Of a stretch of 64,000 nt of DNA, positions 45,001 to 55,587 are shown piece after piece. The notes under the pieces are model-generated. The model did not search any database, had not been told where the DNA came from, and saw only the letters and a list, made by a program, of their open reading frames with translations. The translations under genes and the position numbers were made by a program. The stretch is taken from positions 13,115,865-13,179,864 of the forward strand of contig NC_041005.1 of NCBI RefSeq assembly GCF_004193775.1. Direction: 5' to 3'. Within the stretch, counting starts at the first letter, position 1. Every line of letters begins with the position of its first letter. The DNA is from Glycine soja (taxonomy: Eukaryota; Streptophyta; Magnoliopsida; Fabales; Fabaceae).

Positions 45001-48000
45001 ATAGGGTGGTTGGCAGGACCAAACGGTCTACCGGGTTCTTCCACCTGAAAGGCAAACATGCTTTTTGTAAAGAAAAATAAATCATTCGCGAGAGCACCAT
45101 ATCTTAGAGAAACAATATACTTGTGCCACGGGTAACTTTGCTTGTAACCGAGAATGAAGGGTAAGACGTCAACTTTTAGCTTTTAAATGAACATGCAGGG
45201 GAAACATCGGGCTGAGATGAACATAAATCACTCATAGTTTATAAAACTCACAAGGCAAATGTCTTATCCTATTCCCAAACCATAACTGCACCAACACTTC
45301 ATTTTGCACACGATTTCCTATCGAATCAAAGATCAAACGTACGATCACGGACCAATAGGATTTTCTCGAGGGTGGTGTTTTTGGAGAGGAAGCTGGGTGT
45401 TTTGGTCTTTTCCTCTTTGTTCATGTGGGGTGGGATATTTCCAGTCGAAAAATTATTTTGAGTGGCAATCTGGCTTGAAGAACTTTTGCCCTCTTTCCTT
45501 CATTGATCGAGAATTGCTTGTTTTCCCTTTTCACTTCCTTTCGATCTTTGATCGGGAATCCTCCCTTTTCTTTCTTTTGTTCTTTTCTTTATTTTCATCT
45601 TTTTCTTTTCTTTCTTTCCATTTCTTCCTTCCCCATCCCTTTCTTTGGGAAATCGGGTTTTAGCATTCTATTCGCTCTCCCTTGAGGAGATTCCGCTGTC
45701 CTTTGCTTCGGGGGGAAAGAATGAGGATTCCCTTTTTACAGGCCAAGGTTCAAAAAGTCTAAGGTTGTGTTTCAATGGGGTCTTTTATCGTGGGAACCCA
45801 TTCTTGATATCTGGGGCGAAACAAATTTGGGTGTCAAGGTGTCGGTTTCAGGCCAAACTTCCATATTGATCCATAAGGCACATGTGACAATGATGATTTG
45901 AAAACAACGTGCAAAATTAGTCATGGCTACAGCTAGGTGGGCACTCAAGCATCCTGTTTATGGCATTGTGATACTACGGTTGGGAATTTACACAGACAGA
46001 CCCAACGTTTCCAAGTTATGTTCTTTTCATCAGTTCAATGAATTCATCCATCCTTACCTCGGTTCATTCCGGAAAATAAACTCTTAGCATCAGTCCCTTG
46101 TTTCCAGAAGATGCGTTTGCTCTTTACGAATGATTTATACTTCTTAACTATAACATGTCGACCTTCGCGGTCTTTCTTTCCCTTTACATTTTTTGTTTTA
46201 TTTTATATACGTTCACTAAACTATACACCCGTGGTCCTTTATGAGGAAAATCTTTCTTTGTACATCTATGACAAACTTTTTTATACACACATTAGAACTC
46301 TTCTTTTTACGTTACACGGTCTATATACAAACCCTATTTATCTTCAAAGATTTTTCATTTTTCCCAACACACACTTATACACAAAAGTTTCTTCATATAC
46401 ACTCGTTGCTCACACGCACAAGAATTCCTTTCCACGCATCATTTACACACAACAATCCTTTTTTACACACTTTCCTTTTACATACATGTATAAATAAAAA
46501 ACTTTTTCTTTTCTTTATGAACATGACTTTTATTCACAATGCTTCTTTCTTTTTATTAGGATTTTTGGCTCATTTTATTTTTAGGACGACGTTCCTAAAT
46601 GAAAAACTCTACACGGTTCCGGAACTTCAACAAACACTATTGACAACAATGAAACAAGTACCGACGTAACAACTCAAACGATATGTAAAACAAAAGTCAA
46701 TCAACATGAAACAAACGTTAGTCCCTCAGTTAAACAGAAGATAGCATACAAATGATAAATGATGGAACATACGAATATGGGGATCCCACGGTCATGTGGC
46801 TCCGCATGCCCCCGGACTCTTGGGTCACGGTAGCAAAAAGTGGGGTGGTCGACAAAAGCAGGGCTTTTGCTCCTACGTATCCTCAATTTGTGATGAGGAA
46901 CTCAGACCTACTTAGTTCTTGCTAACTGTGAGACTAAAAATAGTCTCGGCGTTTTCTTCACCAAAATGCGAACATGCTTTAGTAAAGAGACAAAACTTCC
47001 AACTGATCAGAGCAACCTATGCTTTTTGGATGAAAGACAATGTGTCTATCAGGGAAGGAGAGTATGCTGATGAAATTTTCTCATAACCGTGAATGAGATT
47101 TTGGATGTTAGCACTTCGTTTCTAAACGACCATTTAGAGGAAACACTGGGTTCAACAAAAATAGGAGAAAATCACTCAAAGTGTATCAATCTCACACAGG
47201 TAAGTGTTTTATCCTAATTCCGAACCATAGATATGTCATAACTTGATTTTGCAAATCATTTTCTATCAAATCAAAGATTACACGCGTGATCATGGATCAA
47301 TAGGACTTATTTTGGGAATGGTTTTTAGGTGGGGAATTTGGCTTCGAGTGTTTTTGCCTTTTCCTTTTCTGTTTTTGTTTAGTGCGTGGCGAGAAAGTCG
47401 CTAGCGCACAAGATTTTGGTTGGCAATCAAAGGGAGAGGACCACTTTGGGTCGTGGTTTCCTTTCTTTTTTGTTTACTTGGTGACAATTCTGTACTGTTC
47501 AGATATTGTCTGGTCCAAAGACCTTTCTGGATGTTTCTTTTTCTTCCGATCCTTGATCGAGAATTTTTCTTTTTTTTCTTTTTTTTTGCTTTCTCCCACT
47601 CTTTTATTGGGAATTTTCTTTCTTTTTTTGTGTCTTCTCCCTTTCTTGGTTTGGGAATTTTCTTTTCTTTTTGTGTTTTCTTCCGAGGGCAAGGATTATG
47701 GTGAGTTGGGATTTTGGCTCAAGGCTTGTAGAACGGCTGGTCATGATATATGTCAGGGTTTGGCCAGCGGTTCGGGGATAAAGGGGATGCCCTACATTAT
47801 TTCCATGATACACATGCAACAAATGATGATTAGGAAATTTTATGCAAAACTGGTCATGCATGCACCCATGTGGACACTCAAGCATCAAGTTTTTATGGTC
47901 ATGTGACACTAGGGCTCAGGATTCATTTTCCCTATTTAAGTCAACCAAGTGTTTCCAAAATACGTTCTTTTATCAATTTGTGCATTCATTCAAGTCTATT

Positions 48001-48221
48001 TTGGGCGTCCGGGAAAATTTTCACAGCATTCACCCTTCAGGTGTATACACATTCTTTCAAAATCTAGTTATGATCAACAAATTTTTTCAAAGAAAAGTTG
48101 GAAGTCATCTCTTTTCAAAAGCATGTTGCTAGACAACTTTTTTTTATTATTTTTCTTTCTATTTTTTTTTTCTTATTCTTTTCTTGCTCGCTCTCTCTCT
48201 TTTTTCATGAGGTATTTTGCT
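45001..48221 (-). other. Non-coding internal region with two diverged ~1-kb duplicates
   Basis: About 45,060-46,030 and 46,970-47,970 are diverged direct copies. Both carry an ACATGCTTT-TAGTAAAGA-like start, then TTTTGCA-ATTTCCTATC-AATCAAAGAT with GATCATGGA-CAATAGGA, a long T/C-rich stretch, and a CACTCAAGCATC segment. A third partial motif, GGTCGACAAAAGCAGGGC at 46,848, matches the LTR (41,264), showing LTR-derived material in the interior. Local ORFs are T/C-rich Phe/Leu/Ser strings with no domain and are not supported as genes. Confidence 0.55.
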
Positions 48222-48241
48222 ACCTAAACGTACGTATAATA

Positions 48242-48455
48242 TTTTTGCTATATACATGCATATCCAAGGTATCTTGCTACCTAAACATACATATATATGT
48301 TTTGTGAGATAGTTTTGCTATATACATGCATATCCAAGGTATCTTTCTACCTAAACATACATATATATGTTTTGTGAGATATTTTTGCTATATACATGCA
48401 TATCTAAGGTATCTTTCTACCTAAACATACATATACATATATTTTTTGTGAGGTA
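48242..48455. repeat. 70-bp tandem repeat, three copies
   Basis: TTTTGCTATATACATGCATA recurs at about 48,243, 48,313 and 48,383, each followed by AAGGTATCTT-CTACCTAAAC and an ATACATATATATG run. Confidence 0.85.
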
Positions 48456-48714
48456 TGACTACCTTCCGAGCTTGTGCTTGTTTTATTTAAATTCCTAGGA
48501 TCATGAGCAACTAGGTGTGTCATACTATTACTTGAGGAACAAAGGTGATCGAACAAGCAGAGATTTAAAAGTTACTAGGTTGCCTCCTAGTAGCGCTTCT
48601 TTAACGTCTTGAGCTGGATGCATGATGGCTTGTCGGTCACGGACCTAGTACTTTCCTTACCTTTGACTTTGGACTTGGTCACCTATTGGTCGGCCATGGG
48701 TCGTAAGCAACGCT

Positions 48715-49700
48715 CTAACCTTTTTGTGGATGAGCTGAGGTGAACTCTAGAGGTGATGGCGGTGCGTCTGCTGCCCGCCGCCGGCCATCCCCAGGCTGCT
48801 GTGGTGTTTCGCCCTGCGCCTGCCTGGAGACGCAATACTTCTTGATGAAAGCTCGATTAGTAGGGGGCCTGATGCCCTTGCTGGAGGTGACAGGTACTCC
48901 GTAGAACTGACAGAGACCCGTAATTAGAGCTTGACAACTCCAAGACCCTGTTGGACTTCTTCGGGTCCACTGGGTGTCTTGCAGGCGCGATCCCTGCAAA
49001 TAATAGATGAAATCAGAAATCAGTTGAGTGATGTGCATACTTACCGATGATGACGTGACCTTGCCGGGGGGAACGGACACCCTGTAGGACTACAGAGGCC
49101 CGTAACCAGAGCTGGAAACCCTAGGGCCCTGTTGGACTTCTCCGGGTCCACTGGGTGTCTTTGTGGGTGCGATTCCTGCAAACAATATATGGTATCAGAA
49201 ATCAGTTGAACCATATGTATACTTACCTATGTCACGATGGCATGACCTCGCTGGGGGAACGGGCACCCTGTAGGACTGACAGAGGCCCGTAACCAGAGCT
49301 AGAAACCCCAGGGCCCTGTTGGACTTCTTCGGGCCCACTGGGCGTCTTGTGGGCGCGATCCCTGCAAACAATAGATGACATCAGAAATCAATTGAACCAT
49401 GTGCATACTTACCTATGTCATGACGGCACAGACCAACCGATACATCTGCAGGGGGAGATTGGCATTATGGTTGCCGGGCAGAATGTTACTAAATAGCAAC
49501 GTCATCCATATCCATGTAAAAGTGGTCGCATTGGTGCGCATGATCCACACTCGTCTTTTTGCAGCGGCACGGGTGAAATCTTGCCCCGGTATGCATAGTT
49601 GATGCGTGATAGCCTCCCTCTCTGGATGTGCTCGCACAGTTGGTCACCCTCCAATATCAGGGGGTAGCCCAGGAACCGTTGAAAGGAAACCGTGGCCCCC
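48715..49700 (-). pseudogene. Degenerate plant-transposon-protein-like domain with an internal triplication
   Basis: Minus-strand pieces read THQLCIPGQDFTRAAAKRRV and LLFSNILPGNHNANLPL, then MYRLVCAVMT (49,637-49,413). A later piece reads ALITGLCQFYGVPVTSSKG, then IRPPTNRAFIKKYC (49,080-48,715). This resembles the putative plant transposon protein domain seen beside many legume retroelements; the assignment is from pattern recognition. A segment of about 186 bp (marker GTAGGACTGACAGAGGCCCG) occurs three times, at about 48,889, 49,074 and 49,261, breaking the frame. Function in the element is unknown. Confidence 0.5.
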
Positions 49701-49787
49701 GTAACCGGGAGCGCAAGTCTTGGTTAAGCATTTAAGGGCAAAGGACCTTATATTCCCCTAAGGTGTGGATATGGAGCCACTGAAAAT

Positions 49788-49883
49788 GAGGACGCGTAGC
49801 CTTCTAAAGGCGAGGGCGTGCAGCCCTCTGCAGGCGAGGATGTGCAGTCCTCTTATGGTGAGGACATACAGTCCTCTAAAGGT
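49788..49883. repeat. 24-bp tandem repeat, four copies
   Basis: Units of the form GAGGRYRYRYAGYCYTCT followed by six bases repeat four times without gaps. The period is a multiple of three, and the minus strand reads as an eight-residue repeat (RGLHALAF type) within an open stretch of 65 codons. Coding status is doubtful. Confidence 0.75.
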
Positions 49884-49954
49884 GATAGGTACTAGTACCC
49901 AAGGGTCCACCTTTATGAGAAAGCAAGAGATCGACTCATCGAGAGGGTCGGTCA

Positions 49955-50649
49955 TCCAAAAAGATTGGACACGAGATGTAGGAAATCTATGCAGTTAACA
50001 TGATTTTTAGGGATGCAGACTAATGCAACCTTTGTCGTGAAATTTGGTAATGCTAACCTCATATGAAACAATGCAATGCAATAGAAAGTTGTACAATGTT
50101 CATGACATTCTTTCCCTATTTTGTGATTTTGATTTTGATTAATTTTTTTTTTGGAAAACACAGATTGACTGTCCTTTTGAAAAAGGTGATAATTCATGCA
50201 ACCTTATCCTATCTTTTGCAAATCTCTCTGGGAACTCCCTCAGAGTGTATGTTCTGTTTTGATTTAGTCACTTGACCATTTTGGAGTGACGGGAATAGAG
50301 TCGTTTGACGTTTAATCAATCTATTGAAACTCCAAGGCTTGTCTCCCTTTTCTTTGTTTAAAAACATCGACGGGTGAGAACTTTTGATCTGCCCCTATGT
50401 TCACTTGAGGCTCATGCACGATGCCCCTCATTGCCTCAGTGTAAGACTTTGGGGTACCAATGACCTTGTATCTGAGAACCTATTGGGTGAAAACTTCTAA
50501 TCTGCCCCTAGGTTCGCTTGAGGTTTTTGCATGGTGCCTTTCATTGCCCAGTGTAGGGTTTAGAGGTACCAATTGTTGTCTTGTTTTCACAACCTCGCAG
50601 TGAGGAAGAACGAAAGATGCAGTTGATTCTTGCAAAAAGAATTTTCCTA
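49955..50649. other. Non-coding interior with a 113-bp duplication
   Basis: 50,372-50,458 and 50,485-50,569 are diverged direct copies (GGGTGAGAACTT-TCTGCCCCTA, then TGCATGGTGCC-like, then GGGGTACCA). Nothing else is recognised. Confidence 0.6.
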
Positions 50650-51663
50650 GGACGAGAAATAGTTGAAGGATTTTTCAATTGATGGATTAAGTCAAATGAC
50701 TCCTATGTAGAAGCAAGATGTTTTAATGTCTTGATGATGCTAAAGGATCAAGTGCTTCTAAGTTTTACTCAAGACAAGAATCCAAGAAAATCAAGATATA
50801 TGATCAAGTTGATCTTTAGAATCTTTAGGAAGAAGTTTCCAAATTGAAAAATACAAAAGGTTTGACCAAAGAATTCTATCATTTCAAATTGAGATTTTCT
50901 CTATGGTAATCAATTACCAGCAGTTGAAAATGTTTATCACAGTCACTAGAAATTTGAATTCAAAATTTATAATGTGTAATTGATTACCAGAGGGGATTTT
51001 CAGACAATAATTGCCAAGAGTCACACCTATTCAAATTTTTTATGAATGACCATCAAAGGTGACTTGGAAACACGAACTTAAAGGGAGTTTTCATTGCCCA
51101 AAAAGTTTTATCCTCTTAAAAGATTAAGAGTTTTTTCTGAACTGAAATATTTTATCCTCTCAAAAAGATTCCTTGGTCAACCACTTGCATAGTCAATAAG
51201 GAACTTTGATTGATCTTCATTGTACAATCTATCTCTTTTAAGAGAGATCTCTTCTTCTCTTCTTATTTCTGAAAAGGGATTAAGAGACCGTGGGTCTCTT
51301 GTTGTAGAGGATTCCTGAATACAAGGGGAGGGTTGTCCCTGTGTGGTTCAGACTTTGTAAAAGGAGTTTTACAAAGAGAGTGGAAAATTTCAAGTGGGTT
51401 GCTTGAGGACTGGATGTAGGCAAAGAAGTGGCCGAACCAGTATAAATCAAGTTTGCATTCCTCTCTTCCCTTAAACTTCTTTTATTTATCGCTATTTATC
51501 TTTTGCTTTAAAGAAGTTTATTTTGAATTGTCTTTTGAGTAATTCATGTTAAGGGTGCATTGTTAATCCAAAAAGAGAGAGTGAAAGTTTAATTGGGGAA
51601 TAGTCTTCGTATCTTAATTCAACCCCCATTTTTCTTAAGTTAACTGAGGCAATTTGTCCAACA
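50650..51663 (+). mobile_element. Probable nested solo LTR (~1 kb) of another retrotransposon
   Basis: It contains the palindromic GGTAATCAATTACC at about 50,929 and TGTAATTGATTACC near 50,984, then GGATTCCTGAATACAAGG and ACCAGTATAAATCAAG. Its end reads TTAATTCAACCCCCATTTTT then GAGGCAATTTGTCCAACA, a layout familiar from legume LTRs. TCCTA occurs at both edges (50,645-50,649 and 51,664-51,668), which may be the target duplication, but the 5' edge does not begin with TG, so the left limit is uncertain. No internal coding region, hence solo LTR. Confidence 0.5.
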
Positions 51664-52168
51664 TCCTATTCTTGATAACTCACTTCTCTCTAAAAAGACA
51701 AACTTTTCGGAATGATAAAATGAGGTCACATGAACGTCTTGAAAACACAGCCAATCAAATGTTTTTTTTTCTTTTTCTTTTTGAACCTTTTTTTTTTATT
51801 TTAATTTTTATTTTTATTTTGAAATTTATTTATTTTGAACTTTACTTGTTGTTTTACGGCAGCCCCACCAACGTGCAAGACGAGTAATCTCTGATTGAAC
51901 GGTCTTGGAAGTCCAAACTCAGGAGCACAGGTCGCTTGAGCAAACAGACCAATGGCTTGCACCCACATTCCGGTGAAAGTTGAATAAGCAAAGATGCGTT
52001 TGTGAGAGGACGAGGGACAAAGATATCAACTTTATCCATTTCATTTAACATTGTAACTGTGGTTTACAATAATGGTACAGACTTGAAAATCCTGATGGGT
52101 CATTAGAGACATCTAACAACAGCTTTCAAAATTGCCCCATGTGTGGCATCTCTTGTCAATGTCAGGAT

Positions 52169-53873
52169 TTACACACGATTCTCCTCAAATTTCAGCCAGC
52201 CCTCATCAATTAGACCTTGCACCTTACGCTTCAGGCCCCTAGAATGCTCAATGGAATGCCCCGGGGCTTCTCCATGACAAGCACACGTTGCGTTCGAGTC
52301 GTATTCTCGGAGAAATGGAGGTTGATGAACCTTGGTTAGGGTTATGGCTACCATTGAATTATCAAGTAGATATGGGAGCAAGTCAGCATAGGACACTGGA
52401 ATTGGGGTGAATTCTAAGGCTTTCTCGCTGCAAAATTCATTTCTTGGTTGGTGTTTTGGTTTACGCTAAAGGTGGTGTTTGTCATTGGAAGTGCGGTAGG
52501 TAGGCTTTGTGGTTGATTTTAGGGATGGCCTTTGTGGATAACTGGGCGGTGGGTAAGGAGAAGGTTTGTTATTGGTTGAGTAATGACATTGTTGGGTTGG
52601 TAGGAAACTTGGCTGTATTGGAATGGCAGTCACAGCACGGGCTTCTCCTTCATCCTCACCCTTTTCATTTGCCCCAGTTTTCTCATTCGTCCAAGCAGGG
52701 TGACTAAATTTGCCTTTTTTCAGACCCACATCGATCCTTTCACTGGCAAAGACCAAATCTGCAAAGCTTTGAAGGTGCGTAGCCCACCATTTTTTCATAG
52801 TAGAATACTGGTAATGTGTCTACTATTATTGTCATCATTTTTTTCCGTCATTGAGGTGCCACTTGAGCTGCCAGGTCTCTCCACCTTTGGACGTATTCTT
52901 TTGAAGAATTCGTGCCCCCTTTTTGCACATGTTTTGTAGTTGCATCCTATCCAAAGCCATTATACTGACATTGCCTAACGAAGGCAACCATTAGGTCCTT
53001 CCAAGAGTAGACTCGAGAAGGTTCCAAGTTAGTGTACCAGGTAACAACTACCCCAGTAAGACTTTCTTGGAAGGAATGTATCAACAATTCCTCATCTTTT
53101 GCGTATGCCCCCATCTTCCGACAATACATCTTTAGATGGTTCTTGGGGCAAGTAGTCCCCTTGTACTTGTCAAAGTCCAGCACCTTGAACTTGGGAGGGG
53201 TGATGATATTGGGTACTAGGAACAATTCTTCTAGGTTAGCAAAGGCATAATCTTCACCTCTTTCAATGGCCCTGAGCCTTTCCTCTAGATGGTCCAACTT
53301 TCCCATTTCTGCCATAGCATGAGGGTTTTTACTTGTTGTGGAATGCAAGAGGTGTAGCTGGGGGTGATACTGAGGGCCTTCCGAAGTGTTTTCAAGGGGT
53401 ATACCACCAACTGCTTGCCCTTCAGTGGCATATCCGAGCCAAGGCTCGAAGTCGGCTAGATTGTGATGGGGAATTTCATGTGTCTCCCCCACGGTTTAGG
53501 AGACATGTGCATGATCAGTTTGGGGTTGTTGGCTCTCAATGGGTATAAGAGTGGGGTTATTGACATTCTGATTGGGAGTGTACGCCACATTGGGTGGCGT
53601 ATAGTTGAGAGGCAAGCCATATGGCGGGAAGGTGTGCTCGTTTTGAATTTGCACATCATGGGGGCCGCCCGTACTTCCCAAATCTTTGCCTACCATATCT
53701 GAGGTTGGATGATTCATTTGGTTGATGCCGGATGGGGACATCAGGTTCACCTTAGCAACAACACTGGTAGCGGCAATTGCAACCGCATTGGCTTCCATTA
53801 TCTTCTTCACGCTCATCATGGCCTCCATCATTGCGGCCATTTGCTCTTTCATGGCCTCCATGTCGGCCTCCAT
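52169..53873 (-). pseudogene. Ty3-gypsy (Tat/Ogre-like) gag, broken
   Basis: The minus-strand frame starts with a Met/Ala-rich helix (MEADMEAMKEQMAAMMEAMM, 53,873). It runs to an in-frame TAA at 53,496-53,498 and reopens at once to 52,947. The capsid core reads LEERLRAIERGEDYAF, PPKFKVLDFDKYKGTTCPKN, HLKMYCRKMGAYAKDEELLI and LTGVVVTWYTNLE. After frameshifts and stops it continues with SFADLVFASERIDVGLKKGK (52,798-52,466). It ends in MSYADLLPYLL and NATCACHGEAPGHSIEHS (52,396-52,169), where the last expected cysteine is serine. This is capsid and nucleocapsid of an Ogre/Tat-type element and cannot give a full-length product. Confidence 0.8.
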
Positions 53874-55567
53874 CTACTCTTGTACCTCCTCCACTTTACC
53901 CGTTACTCAAGCTCTAGCACAGGTTCGGTGAGGGCACCGTAAAGCATGCTTTTTTTCTTTTTTATAACAATGATTAGGTTCTCTTTTCTTTTCAAGGAAA
54001 GAATGCAATGAGCAATGCAACCAATGAACAACATGGATGTATGCGAATGATGCACAATTGAAGTATTGCGAATTTTTACACAGGATATGGGGTTGAATCA
54101 ATTTAGATTTTCAACATGGTCCATGACATCTCCGTCAAGGCGAAACTGGAAGTAATAGGGACATCGACAGCCCTAAATGTGTTTGGCAGTAGACGAAGCA
54201 ACGATGTAACCCGATCCATCTTTTGCCCCAATTTTTGCAAGATGGTTACTTCCATACTTCAACTTGACTCGATGAATCTTTTCATAAAAGTACGAGCTTG
54301 GTTCAACCCCATAACCCAGGGAATGGCAATTTTGATCGCCAATACTTCATCAACAGTTCATAGGGATGAAAGACTCGGGAATATGCATGCCGTGCATGGA
54401 AAATGTAATTATGAGATTTGAGATGCCCGAAGAAACATCCTTTCTTAGTTAACCATGCATTAGGTACCATGTTCAATCATTTTGTTTTTAAGTGAAATGG
54501 GTTTATGATCCCAACACGGTTGGCTCATGGTACCGAATATATGCAACTAAGAATGTAGTGTGGATTTTCGCGCTTTCTTTTTTGTTTTTGTCCGTAGAGG
54601 AAAATACAAGGATCATGTATGAGCAAACAAAAAGTATGTTGAACGCATATGCATGATGATGCAATGACTCATGCAAAATGGGAATGTGATAACGGACAAA
54701 TTCAGGAACGATATGTTTATTATGATGCTGAAGAGATGTTTATGCGGTGCATGATATGAATGCATTTACGGACACGAGAGCCCGGAAAATTATCTCTCCT
54801 TATTGCGCATTTGGGGGGCGCAGTGCCCCATGTGTGCAGTTAAGAAGACGATATGGATCTTCCGGCTTCCCATGACAAAAGACGAGACCCACATATAACT
54901 CATGTGTGACGGTATGATGCAGATGCACATGCATGAAACGGAAAGAAAACAACACAAAGGGGTAATTCACACATACGAGACTACAGAGATCCAACTTTAA
55001 TGCAACGTTTTGGGCATGATGGTGCCTCAACGTAGTATTAAAAAGGTTACGTATTACTCTAAAGAAACCGAACATCACTAGCAAAACTATAAACTAGTGC
55101 TATTTACCAAAAAATGCATGAGAACGAATGGCACGGAGTGTGTTTGCTCTTTGCCCCTATTTGGGAACCTATAGGACAATATCTAGGGGTCTCTAATAAC
55201 TACTCCCCAACAATTCATAACTCACACGGCTGTTTTCTAGAGGTATCATCACTCAAGATAATAATATTGTGGCGGTATGGAATACCAGCGACAACACATT
55301 ATAAAGAGAGAAAGCTCTAGACGAGGTTTCACTATTATCAAGCAAGTCGAAGACCTAGCATGATGATAGATTCACCTTCACTCCTTAAATTCCCATGAAC
55401 CTGGGTATAGGGCCCCTTTTTTTACTCAAACCCGTGGGTGCTTAGAATGCAATGTAAAGAATGCGAAATAGACAACAATTATTTACATTTTACACAGTTC
55501 AAATAAATGCACACACAAAGCTTCACAAATCCACAATTCCTTAAAATGGGCCTAACTCACAAAAATG
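53874..55567 (-). other. 5' leader of the complete element
   Basis: 1.7 kb between the primer site and gag with no supported ORF. It contains many ATGCA-rich stretches and no recognised domain. Ogre elements often carry an extra ORF here; none was seen. Confidence 0.55.
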
Positions 55568-55585
55568 TCCCCAGTGGAGTCGCCA
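55568..55585 (-). other. tRNA-Arg primer-binding site
   Basis: The plus strand reads TCCCCAGTGGAGTCGCCA, which equals the last 18 bases of mature plant tRNA-Arg(ACG) including CCA, as recalled. On the minus strand it lies two bases after the 5' LTR. tRNA-Arg priming is characteristic of the Tat/Ogre group. Confidence 0.8.
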
Positions 55586-55587
55586 AC

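Noticed and set aside
45304..47906. Phe/Leu/Ser-rich ORFs that look like membrane proteins
   Set aside because: They come from T/C-rich non-coding DNA in the retroelement; frames differ between the two diverged duplicates, and no conserved start or domain is present.
45001..52168. A hidden pol gene in the complete Tat/Ogre-like element
   Set aside because: I looked in the ORF translations for DTGA-type protease, YxDD reverse transcriptase, RNase H and HHCC/DDE integrase motifs and found none. A profile search for highly decayed fragments could not be run.
55568..55585. Possible tRNA-Arg gene
   Set aside because: Only the last 18 bases match, directly next to the LTR; this is the primer-binding site, not a tRNA gene.
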